Source of the DNA: Thermodesulfobacteriota bacterium
Lineage (GTDB): Bacteria > Desulfobacterota > QYQD01
Direction of reading: 5' to 3'
Assembly (NCBI GenBank): GCA_030017815.1
Contig: JASEGX010000155.1
Span: 1-5,768 of the forward strand
DNA length: 5,768 nt
In this document: one piece after another, positions 1-5,652 of the stretch
Layout: every line of letters starts with the position of its first letter
Numbering within the stretch: position 1 is the first letter of the stretch
Notes under the pieces: generated by a model
Told to the model about the DNA's origin: nothing
The model's input: only the letters and a program-made list of their open reading frames with translations
The model's database searches: none
Made by a program: the position numbers and the translations under genes

Positions 1-8
1 GAAATCAC
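1..8 (-). CDS. Possible start of a further downstream gene, cut off by the window edge
   Basis: On the minus strand a GGGAG ribosome-binding-like motif (positions 20-16) lies 7 bases before a GTG codon at 8-6, which opens a frame running off the left edge. Only two full codons (GTG ATT) are visible, so no product can be read. The overlapping ATG at 10-8 is followed at once by TGA and cannot be the start. In riboflavin operons of this layout the gene after ribBA is usually ribH (lumazine synthase), often followed by nusB. That expectation comes from gene order, not from the sequence seen here. The frame could equally be meaningless, with the real gene starting further left. Confidence 0.17.
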
Positions 9-35
9 ATTATATCTCCCATCTTTTTATCAACT

Positions 36-56
36 AATTTGGAGATGATCCAAATT
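36..56 (-). other. AT-rich hairpin between ribBA and the next gene
   Basis: Positions 36-43 (AATTTGGA) and 49-56 (TCCAAATT) are perfect inverted complements around a 5-base loop, giving an 8-bp stem. The stem is AT-rich, and in the direction of transcription (minus) it is followed by an A-rich stretch rather than a run of U, so it does not look like an intrinsic terminator. It could be an RNA stabiliser, a processing site or chance in AT-rich DNA. Confidence 0.3.
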
Positions 57-83
57 TATTAAATTTTTTCAACCAATCTCACT

Positions 84-118
84 GCCGATCGCCGACGGCT
101 GACCGCTGAACGCTTAAC
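84..118. repeat. Five tandem degenerate heptamers, core GCYGANN, just after ribBA
   Basis: Five consecutive 7-base units start at 84, 91, 98, 105 and 112. Reading the + strand, they fit GC[CT][GT]ANN, with GC fixed at the start of every unit and A fixed at position 5. The array ends three bases from the ribBA stop codon. A closely similar five-unit array with the same strand orientation sits at the end of ribD (2248-2282). Period and core are seen directly; function is unknown. Confidence 0.7.
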
Positions 119-121
119 ATT

Positions 122-1327
122 TTAATCGATATTCAATATATGCCCCATCTTTTTCTCTTTGGTCTTGAGGTAACGAATATTCTCTTTACCAGGAGGGACT
201 TCGATGGGCACCCTTTCTGTAACCTTAAGGTTATATCCCTCCAGGCCAATAATCTTTTTGGGATTATTGGTCAGAAGCCTCATCTTGCGAACGCCAAGAT
301 CGTGCAGTATCTGTGCGCCTATGCCGTAGTCCCTGAGGTCGGCTTTAAAGCCCAGCTCTAAATTAGCCTCTACCGTATCCCTTCCCTGATCCTGCAAGGC
401 ATACGCCTTGATCTTATTGACAAGGCCTATACCACGACCCTCCTGGGCCATGTAAAGTATAACCCCCTTCCCTTCCCGCTCCACCATTTTCATGGCGGCT
501 TGCAATTGCTTGCCGCAATCGCAACGCAGGGATCCTAATACGTCTCCAGTAAGACATTCGGAATGGACGCGCACCAGAACCTCATCTTCAGGGGTAATCT
601 CGCCTTTAACCAGGGCCAGATGCTCGCTATCGTCTATGTCATTAGTGTAGGCTATGGCCGTAAATTCCCCGCCGTAGAGGGTAGGAAGAACCGTCGTTGC
701 TGCCCGATGCACAAAGCTCTCGTTTCTGAGCCGGTATTCTATTATATCACGGACAGTAACGATCTTAAGGTTATGTTCTGTCGCGAATATCTCCAGATCA
801 GGGAGACGGGCCATGGTGCCGTCATCTTTCATGATCTCGCAGATGACGCCGGCCGGTTTCAATCCGGCCAATCTGGCCAGATCAACCGAGCCTTCAGTCT
901 GACCGGTGCGCACCAAAACACCGCCTTTGCGTGCCCTTAATGGGAAGATATGCCCGGGCATGACCAGATCGTCAGGGCCGGCGGCGTCGGCAATGGCGGC
1001 AAGTATGGTTGTGGCGCGGTCTGCCGCAGAGATTCCGGTAGTTACCCCCTGTTTTGCTTCTATGGATACAGTGAAGGCGGTTCGAAAGGGGGATGTGTTA
1101 TGGCCGATCATCATAGGAATTTGCAACTGTTCGATCTTTTCTTGAGTAAGGGAAAGGCAGATCAGGCCACGTCCATAACGGGCCATGAAATTGATGGCCT
1201 CTGCTGAAATCTTTTCCGCCGCCATGGTCAGATCACCCTCGTTTTCCCTGTCCTCATCATCAACCAGGATGACCATCTTTCCGGCCCTAATATCTTCCAG
1301 AGCCTCTTCAATGGTACTTATGGGCAT
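122..1327 (-). CDS. ribBA: Bifunctional DHBP synthase / GTP cyclohydrolase II
   Basis: This 401-residue protein fuses the two entry enzymes of riboflavin synthesis. The N-terminal RibB domain (about 1-200) converts ribulose 5-phosphate to 3,4-dihydroxy-2-butanone 4-phosphate and formate. The C-terminal RibA domain (about 205-401) opens GTP to the diaminopyrimidine precursor. Both are cytosolic. RibB motifs seen are DDEDRENEGD (23-32), TTGISAADR (96-104) and PGHIFPLRA (124-132). RibA motifs are HSECLTGD (255-262) with zinc ligands C258, C269 and C271, QEGRGIGL (295-302), LRD (331-333) and LLTNNPKK (351-358). The length is normal for RibBA. Gln143 and Met123 replace residues that are His153 and Arg133 in E. 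coli RibB; His153 is a metal ligand there. The ATG has a strong TAAGGAG site 8 bases upstream, which may be sequestered in an RNA structure in the ribE-ribBA gap. Confidence 0.97.
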   Translation of the reverse strand: MPISTIEEALEDIRAGKMVILVDDEDRENEGDLTMAAEKISAEAINFMARYGRGLICLSLTQEKIEQLQIPMMIGHNTSPFRTAFTVSIEAKQGVTTGISAADRATTILAAIADAAGPDDLVMPGHIFPLRARKGGVLVRTGQTEGSVDLARLAGLKPAGVICEIMKDDGTMARLPDLEIFATEHNLKIVTVRDIIEYRLRNESFVHRAATTVLPTLYGGEFTAIAYTNDIDDSEHLALVKGEITPEDEVLVRVHSECLTGDVLGSLRCDCGKQLQAAMKMVEREGKGVILYMAQEGRGIGLVNKIKAYALQDQGRDTVEANLELGFKADLRDYGIGAQILHDLGVRKMRLLTNNPKKIIGLEGYNLKVTERVPIEVPPGKENIRYLKTKEKKMGHILNID

Positions 1328-1335
1328 CTTATTAT

Positions 1336-1342
1336 CTCCTTA
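1336..1342 (-). promoter_or_regulatory. ribBA ribosome binding site (TAAGGAG)
   Basis: The minus strand reads TAAGGAG at 1342-1336, 8 bases before the ribBA ATG, a near-ideal Shine-Dalgarno site. Its TAAG half is also the end of AGCACTAAG (1347-1339), which is perfectly complementary to a segment about 60 bases upstream in the same transcript (1414-1406). Access to this site could therefore depend on RNA folding. Confidence 0.75.
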
Positions 1343-1462
1343 GTGCTTCGATTCGCAAATACGATCACGTATCCTCATACTGCGAATTAAAATAATTGCT
1401 CACTCAGCACTAAGTCCTGAGTAAATAAATACGTTACCGAATTTATGAATCGATGGACTTAG
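1339..1462 (-). promoter_or_regulatory. Candidate structured leader of ribBA with alternative pairings
   Basis: In the transcript of the ribE-ribBA gap, segment A (1462-1455, CTAAGTCC) pairs perfectly with part of segment B (1417-1406, GGACTTAGTGCT). The rest of B pairs perfectly over 9 bp with segment C (1347-1339, AGCACTAAG), which includes half of the ribBA ribosome binding site. A:B and B:C share CTTAG and exclude each other. B can also form its own hairpin (1417-1424 with 1400-1407, 8 bp including one G-U, 9-base loop). Inside the B:C arm lies a second stem, 1387-1381 with 1357-1351 (7 bp), capped by a 5-bp stem, 1372-1368 with 1363-1359, with loop TGAT. The geometry resembles a sequestering switch. 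It contains no FMN-riboswitch signature that I recognise. Part of the complementarity may come from repeated CTNAG pentamers. Confidence 0.35.
1401..1421. repeat. Three heptamers with core CTNAG in the ribE-ribBA gap
   Basis: Three consecutive 7-base units, CACTCAG (1401), CACTAAG (1408) and TCCTGAG (1415), share the pentamer CTNAG at exactly 7-base spacing. Two further CTNAG copies flank them at 1339-1343 and 1458-1462, making five in a 140-base gap where a little over half a copy is expected from base counts. CTNAG is its own inverted complement, so an array of it favours hairpins. Confidence 0.5.
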
Positions 1463-1467
1463 CTTGC

Positions 1468-2130
1468 TTAAACAATCCCATGTTGGGCCAGAAACTCCCG
1501 GCTGATCTTTCCCTTCTCTACATCTTTGGCCTTATCGTTCCGGCCCCTTGAGAGCAATCTTTCCACATACTTACCGATAATATCAAATTCGATATTAACG
1601 ATGTCGCCCGCTTTGCGTCGCCCTATTGTGGTGTGCCGGGCAGTAAAGGGGATGATGGATACAGAGAACGAAGAATCATCACAATCATTCACTGTAAGAC
1701 TGATACCATCTATGGCAATCGATCCCTTTTCTATCACGTATCCGGCGAATCCCTCTGGAATCTGGATGGAAAACGAGGTAAAAGCGGCCTGCTCCTGCCG
1801 GCTCAAAATAATGCCTGTCGTATCTATATGTCCGGTCACAACATGACCGCCTAAGCGATCTGTGGGCCTTAATGCCCTTTCCAGGTTTACCTTATCGCCT
1901 ATATTGATGCGGCCCATGGTGGTCCGGCGGATGCTCTCCGGCGAGACATCTACGGTAAATACCGGACCGGATAAATCTGTTGCGGTCAGGCAGGTCCCAT
2001 TCACACTAATACTTTCTCCCGGCATCAGGTCGGACCACTTTGTATCGGCCTCAATCGTAAGTCTCAACCCCTCGCCGGAAGCGGCCTTTTTTCTTACGGT
2101 ACCCAGGGTCTCTACGATTCCGGTGAACAT
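1468..2130 (-). CDS. ribE: Riboflavin synthase, alpha chain
   Basis: This 220-residue enzyme catalyses the last step, dismutation of two 6,7-dimethyl-8-ribityllumazine molecules to riboflavin and the diaminopyrimidine. The family signature MFTGIVE opens the protein and fixes the start. Two homologous lumazine-binding barrels follow: about 1-97, with SVNGTCLT at 42-49, and about 98-195, with GGHVVTGHID (94-103) at the junction and SIAIDGISLTVN (137-148) as the internal counterpart. IIGKYVERLL (184-193) begins the C-terminal helix that trimerises in known structures. The length is usual for the family. The gene may also be called ribC, depending on naming convention. The site before the ATG is weak (AGGTTGAG), unlike those of its neighbours. 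It lies 146 bases after ribD, so it may have its own promoter. Confidence 0.97.
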   Translation of the reverse strand: MFTGIVETLGTVRKKAASGEGLRLTIEADTKWSDLMPGESISVNGTCLTATDLSGPVFTVDVSPESIRRTTMGRINIGDKVNLERALRPTDRLGGHVVTGHIDTTGIILSRQEQAAFTSFSIQIPEGFAGYVIEKGSIAIDGISLTVNDCDDSSFSVSIIPFTARHTTIGRRKAGDIVNIEFDIIGKYVERLLSRGRNDKAKDVEKGKISREFLAQHGIV

Positions 2131-2153
2131 TTCTCAACCTATAATTCGTTACT

Positions 2154-2182
2154 TTTATATTTGGTCTTCGTCCCTAAAGCAA
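2154..2182 (-). promoter_or_regulatory. Possible sigma-70-type promoter before ribE
   Basis: On the minus strand TTGCTT (2182-2177) and TATAAA (2159-2154) are separated by exactly 17 bases. The -10 match is good (5 of 6) but the -35 match is poor (3 of 6). Transcription would begin only about 15-20 bases before the ribE ATG. The call is supported mainly by the unusually long gap between two genes of one pathway; AT-rich DNA gives such matches by chance. Confidence 0.22.
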
Positions 2183-2247
2183 AATATCCTGGACGGAGCC
2201 GTCGTCACTCAGAGCGCATCCTGAATTTTGTATTCTGCCTCCCCATC

Positions 2248-2282
2248 GCTGACAGCTAAACGCTGATCGCTGAGCGCTAACC
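2248..2282. repeat. Five tandem degenerate heptamers, core GCTRANN, overlapping the end of ribD
   Basis: Units start at 2248, 2255, 2262, 2269 and 2276 and fit GCT[GA]ANN on the + strand, with GCT and the A at position 5 unchanged in all five. The last unit, GCTAACC, overlaps ribD and supplies its TAG stop codon and final Gly codon. The array has the same length, period, orientation and near-identical core as the one after ribBA (84-118). It resembles short tandem heptanucleotide repeats known from some bacterial genomes, but its role is unknown. Confidence 0.75.
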
Positions 2283-3383
2283 AGCCGGATAGGCCTCAAC
2301 TAAAAGGTCATCTCCAATCTTTCTTGTCTTCATATCCTTAAGCCGAAAGGCCCCTGCTATACGATTTATCCCTTCTCCGCCCACCATGTCCACGGCCTTT
2401 GTGCCTCCGATAATAATCGGCGCATAAAAGAGATAAAATTTATCCACCAGCCTGGACTGTATAGCTGAAGCAAAGACGGCCCCCCCGCCTTCAATGAGTA
2501 TGCTTAATATACCTCTCCTGCCTAATTTACTCAACAACTCTGCAAGGTCCAGGCCGCCTTGATTGGTAGAAACCGCCATTATCTCTACGCCTTTTTCTAT
2601 GAGACGCCTCTTTTTGTCATCGGAGGTATTGTGAAGTGTAGCTACGAGAGTTTGCGCAGATGAGTCTAAGTTAAATATCCTGGCAGTGAGGGGAATTTTT
2701 AGCCCGGAGTCCAGTATTACCCGCAGCGGATCCCTGCCTCTTTTTTGTCCGAGCCGTGTAGTCAACATGGGATCGTCTTTTATAACTGTTCCGGCGCCTA
2801 CCAGGATGGCGTCAACTTCGTTTCTCAGACGGTGCACAAAACGGCGTGCCCTTTCACCGGTAATCCATCTGGCATCCCCGCTTCGGGTAGCAATCTTGCC
2901 GTCCATACTGGCCGCCGCCTTCATTATAACAAAGGGCCTTTTCTCAGTGACATACTTGATAAATGCCTCATTTAGCCGAAGGCACTCTTTTTCTAAGATG
3001 CCGCATTCTACTTTCACCCCGTGTGACCGCAGAAACTCGATCCCGCCCCCCTTTACATCGGGATTGGGATCACACATGCCAACGACCACGCGGCGTATCC
3101 CTGCCGTCAGGATCGCCTGCGTACAGGGAGGCGTCCGGCCATAGTGATTGCATGGCTCAAGATTTAGATACAGGTCGCTGCCCTGCGTCCGTCTGCCCGC
3201 GGCAGTAATGGCATTGATTTCCGCATGGGGTTCTCCGGCCTTTTTGTGGTATCCCTGGCCAGCTATCCTATTATCCTTGACAATAACTGCTCCGACCAGG
3301 GGATTAGGCGAGGTGCGTCCCCGCCCCTTTGAGGCGAGGTTTAACGCGATCCGCATATACTTTTCGTCAGCGTTTTCTGCCAA
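2277..3383 (-). CDS. ribD: Bifunctional diaminohydroxyphosphoribosylaminopyrimidine deaminase / reductase
   Basis: This 368-residue protein carries out the second and third steps after GTP cyclohydrolase II: zinc-dependent deamination of the pyrimidine ring, then NADPH-dependent reduction of the ribosyl side chain. The N-terminal deaminase domain (about 8-145) shows SPNPLVGAVIV (25-35), HAE at 53-55 and PCNHYGRTPPC at 77-87, with zinc ligands H53, C78 and C87 and catalytic E55. The reductase domain (about 148-366) shows SMDGKIATRSGDARWITG (159-176), VGAGTVIKDDP (195-205) and IEGGG (297-301). The length is normal. The gene begins directly after the nrdR stop (TAG then TTG), with GAGGA (3395-3391) 7 bases before the TTG. 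An internal ATG at residue 10 (3356) would keep both domains but has no visible binding site. The stop codon lies inside a heptamer repeat. Confidence 0.96.
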   Translation of the reverse strand: MAENADEKYMRIALNLASKGRGRTSPNPLVGAVIVKDNRIAGQGYHKKAGEPHAEINAITAAGRRTQGSDLYLNLEPCNHYGRTPPCTQAILTAGIRRVVVGMCDPNPDVKGGGIEFLRSHGVKVECGILEKECLRLNEAFIKYVTEKRPFVIMKAAASMDGKIATRSGDARWITGERARRFVHRLRNEVDAILVGAGTVIKDDPMLTTRLGQKRGRDPLRVILDSGLKIPLTARIFNLDSSAQTLVATLHNTSDDKKRRLIEKGVEIMAVSTNQGGLDLAELLSKLGRRGILSILIEGGGAVFASAIQSRLVDKFYLFYAPIIIGGTKAVDMVGGEGINRIAGAFRLKDMKTRKIGDDLLVEAYPAG

Positions 3384-3857
3384 CTATTTTTCCTCTTCTT
3401 CCGTGCGATTGGCCAGCAAACCCTTTAGTTCGGTCATAAACTCGTCCAGGTCCTTAAACTGCTTATAGACCGAGGCAAATCGAACGTATGCCACTTCATC
3501 CCATTCGCGCAATTTGGCCATGACTTTTTCTCCGATAACCGAGCATGGGATCTCTTTCTCCCCCATTTCTTGCAAGGTTTTTTCCAGGCCATCCACAAAT
3601 TCCTCGATTAGATTAATACTAATCGGCCTTTTCTCACAGGCTTTTTTCAGCCCTTCGACAACCTTCGTGCGATTAAAGGGCTCCCGCCGGCCGTCTTTTT
3701 TTACTACAAGGGGCATAAATTCCTCAACCCGCTCATAGGTTGTAAACCGACTCTGACAGCCAAAACACTCCCTGCGGCGCCTGATAACCAGATTATCTTT
3801 ACTGACCCGGGAGTCGATTACCTTGTCTTCCACGTGTCCACAAAAGGGGCATTTCAT
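3384..3857 (-). CDS. nrdR: Transcriptional repressor NrdR
   Basis: NrdR is a nucleotide-sensing repressor of ribonucleotide reductase genes; in studied bacteria it oligomerises with ATP/dATP and binds paired NrdR boxes. The 157-residue protein has the expected two parts. The first is an N-terminal zinc ribbon with C3, C6, C31 and C34 and the basic RRRREC run (26-31). The second is an ATP-cone domain from about 49 to 139, including VVKKDGRREPF (51-61) and VAYVRFASVYKQF (122-134). The C-terminus is acidic (EEEEK). A GGAGG site (3872-3868) sits 10 bases before the ATG, 24 bases after the deaminase gene. No ribonucleotide reductase gene and no convincing NrdR box pair lie in the window, so its targets are elsewhere. 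Its position beside dCMP deaminase and glyA fits a nucleotide-supply theme. Confidence 0.97.
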   Translation of the reverse strand: MKCPFCGHVEDKVIDSRVSKDNLVIRRRRECFGCQSRFTTYERVEEFMPLVVKKDGRREPFNRTKVVEGLKKACEKRPISINLIEEFVDGLEKTLQEMGEKEIPCSVIGEKVMAKLREWDEVAYVRFASVYKQFKDLDEFMTELKGLLANRTEEEEK

Positions 3858-3881
3858 TTTGGAAAGGCCTCCGTATATCTG

Positions 3882-4322
3882 TTAGATTTGAATCAAGTTA
3901 ATGCCGGCCTCTGCCAGCATATCCCGGGAAAGGGTATCCGCATAACCTTCACGGTAAAAAATATATTTGACGCCGGCGTTGATTAACATTTTGGTGCAGA
4001 TAACGCAGGGGAGATTCGTACAAAAGATGGTGGAATCAGCGATGGATATGCCGTGATATGCGGCCTGGATAATCACATTCTGTTCGGCATGCAGTCCGCG
4101 GCAGAGTTCGTGCCGCTCACCAGAGGGGATGCCTTCTTCTTCGCGCAGACAACCTATATCCAGGCAATGTTTAAGGCCGGAAGGGGCTCCGTTGTAACCC
4201 GTGGCCAGGATGCGCTTGTCTTTAACCAGGACTGCCCCTACCTTGCGCCGCAGGCAGGTGGATCGTTCGGCCACAAGATAGGTAATGTTCATAAAGTATT
4301 CTTCCCATGACGGCCTGCTCAT
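3882..4322 (-). CDS. Deoxycytidylate (dCMP) deaminase, ComEB-like
   Basis: This zinc enzyme is expected to deaminate dCMP to dUMP, the substrate of thymidylate synthase. With the start at 4322 it has 146 residues. The opening SRPSWEEYFM and RSTCLRRKVGAVLVKD (20-35) are typical of the family. GYNGAP (42-47), HAE at 78-80 and PCVIC at 105-109 give catalytic zinc ligands H78, C106 and C109 with proton-shuttling E80. C23, C53 and H71 may bind a second structural zinc, as in phage T4 dCMP deaminase. The frame is open back to an ATG at 4358, but that start would overlap glyA. The 4322 ATG lies two bases after the glyA stop, has AAGGG (4333-4329) 6 bases upstream and matches the usual N-terminus. 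Its deaminase fold is related to that of RibD. Other nucleoside or nucleotide deaminases are possible but less likely. Confidence 0.92.
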   Translation of the reverse strand: MSRPSWEEYFMNITYLVAERSTCLRRKVGAVLVKDKRILATGYNGAPSGLKHCLDIGCLREEEGIPSGERHELCRGLHAEQNVIIQAAYHGISIADSTIFCTNLPCVICTKMLINAGVKYIFYREGYADTLSRDMLAEAGINLIQI

Positions 4323-4324
4323 CT

Positions 4325-5599
4325 TCAGCCCTTTTTCTGCCCGCCGTATGAGGACCACAGGCCCGGATATAATGGAAACCGCTCACAAAGGCTGCGCACT
4401 TCCTGCCGTACCTCCTGGCGCACCTTCTCACTGTCCAGATTGCCCAGGACACGCGTCATAAGACGACCTATAGTAGTCATCTCTTCTTCTCTCATACCCC
4501 GACTGGTTACGGCCGGCGTCCCAATACGTATGCCGCTGGTTATCTGCGGCCCTTTTGTATCGAAGGGTATGGCATTTTTATTCACCGTAATACCGGCTTC
4601 ATCCAGGGCCAGTTCTGCGTCTTTACCGGTTATCCCCCGGACAGTCATCAGGTCAACCAGCATAAGGTGGTTGTCTGTGCCTCCGGAGACTAAACGATAA
4701 CCATCCTGCTGAAGAACCGTAGCCAGGGTCCGGGCATTTTTTACAATCTGTTCCTGATAGGATCTAAAGGAAGGACTTAACGCCTCCTTGAAGGCCACCG
4801 CCTTGGCTGCAATAGTGTGCATAAGCGGCCCGCCCTGGATACCCGGAAATATCTGGCTGTTGAGTTTTTTCCCATATTTTTCCCTGGCCAGAATAAGACC
4901 TCCACGCGGCCCCCGCAGTGTCTTATGGGTAGTCGAGGTGACAAAATCGGCATAGGGTACCGGTGAAGGATGCACCCCGGCCGCGACCAGGCCGGCGATA
5001 TGGGCCATATCTACCATCAGATAGGCCCCAATTGTATCCGCAATCGAGCGAAAGGCAGGAAAATCAATTACCCGCGGATAGGCGCTGGCCCCGGAAATAA
5101 TCATTTTGGGTTTGTATTGAAGGGCCAGTTTTCTTACCTCTTCATAATCTATGGTCTCGGTTTCCCTGCTTACCCCATATGAGACTATGTTATAAAATCG
5201 GCCGGAAAAATTCACCGGGCTGCCATGTGATAAATGGCCGCCATGCGCCAGATCCATACCCAATACCGTGTCGCCGGGATCAAGAAATCCGAAATAGATA
5301 GCCATGTTGGCCTGGGTACCGGAGTGGGCCTGGACATTAGCGTATTCGGCGCCAAATATTTCTTTGGCCCGCTCTATGGCCAGATTCTCGGCCATATCTA
5401 CGTACTCGCAACCGCCGTAGTACCGCCGGCCCGGATAACCCTCGGCATACTTGTTCGTTAAAATACTCCCTTGTGCCTCCAGGACGGCTTCACTGACAAA
5501 ATTCTCTGAGGCCACCATCTCCAGCTTATGGGTCTGCCTCTCAAGTTCAAGTTGGAGGACGTTGAATATCTCAGGATCGGTATTTTGCAAAGACGACAT
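4325..5599 (-). CDS. glyA: Serine hydroxymethyltransferase
   Basis: GlyA is a cytosolic PLP enzyme that interconverts serine plus tetrahydrofolate with glycine plus 5,10-methylene-tetrahydrofolate. It is a main source of one-carbon units for purines, thymidylate and methionine. The 424-residue sequence is full length for bacterial enzymes. It shows SENFVS (31-36), NKYAEGYPGRRYYGG (49-63), HSGTQAN (92-98), DMAHIAGLVAAG (197-208) with PLP-contacting D197 and H200, STTHKTLRGPRGG (222-234) with the Schiff-base lysine K226, and SGIRIGTPAVTSRG (355-368) with the carboxylate-binding arginine R358. Near the C-terminus VRQE is repeated (393-400), so the usual conserved tail, CERFPLYP, follows slightly late. 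The start is chosen by family fit. AGGGG lies 11 bases before the ATG, a rather long spacing. It is the first gene of the run seen here; an upstream partner may lie beyond the right edge. Confidence 0.98.
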   Translation of the reverse strand: MSSLQNTDPEIFNVLQLELERQTHKLEMVASENFVSEAVLEAQGSILTNKYAEGYPGRRYYGGCEYVDMAENLAIERAKEIFGAEYANVQAHSGTQANMAIYFGFLDPGDTVLGMDLAHGGHLSHGSPVNFSGRFYNIVSYGVSRETETIDYEEVRKLALQYKPKMIISGASAYPRVIDFPAFRSIADTIGAYLMVDMAHIAGLVAAGVHPSPVPYADFVTSTTHKTLRGPRGGLILAREKYGKKLNSQIFPGIQGGPLMHTIAAKAVAFKEALSPSFRSYQEQIVKNARTLATVLQQDGYRLVSGGTDNHLMLVDLMTVRGITGKDAELALDEAGITVNKNAIPFDTKGPQITSGIRIGTPAVTSRGMREEEMTTIGRLMTRVLGNLDSEKVRQEVRQEVRSLCERFPLYPGLWSSYGGQKKG

Positions 5600-5623
5600 G
5601 CTCTTTATAACCCCTAACCATCG

Positions 5624-5638
5624 TCCGCTGTAGGCGGA
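5624..5638 (-). other. Short GC hairpin in the leader region of glyA
   Basis: TCCGC (5624-5628) and GCGGA (5634-5638) form a perfect 5-bp GC-rich stem with a 5-base loop, about 25 bases before the glyA start codon. No U-run follows on either strand, so this is not an intrinsic terminator. It could be part of a dispersed repeat or a small leader structure. Confidence 0.3.
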
Positions 5639-5652
5639 GAACCAAACTGTGT

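Noticed and set aside
36..70. Intrinsic terminator after ribBA
   Set aside because: The 8-bp stem is AT-rich. In the minus direction no U-run follows; the T-run near 64-69 lies on the + strand, too far from the stem, and no + strand gene needs it.
84..118. CRISPR array
   Set aside because: The units are 7 bases long and contiguous, with no spacers.
140..361. Short + strand open frame opposite the end of ribBA
   Set aside because: It lies wholly inside ribBA on the other strand and encodes no recognisable motif. Similar + strand frames opposite the other genes were rejected for the same reason.
1328..1467. FMN riboswitch before ribBA
   Set aside because: The conserved FMN aptamer segments that I know are not recognisable here or in the ribD-ribE gap or upstream of glyA. 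The structure seen is different.
2191..2205. GACGGAGCCGTC palindrome-like sequence in the ribD-ribE gap
   Set aside because: It allows only a 4-bp stem with a 4-base loop and is not followed by a U-run; too weak to call a structure.
1862..2224. 120-codon + strand frame running through the start of ribE into the ribD-ribE gap
   Set aside because: Most of it is antisense to the strongly conserved ribE N-terminal barrel, and its protein shows no recognisable domain.
4323..4358. Longer N-terminus for dCMP deaminase from the ATG at 4358
   Set aside because: It adds 12 residues encoded within glyA and not typical of the family. The ATG at 4322 has a proper binding site and the usual family start.
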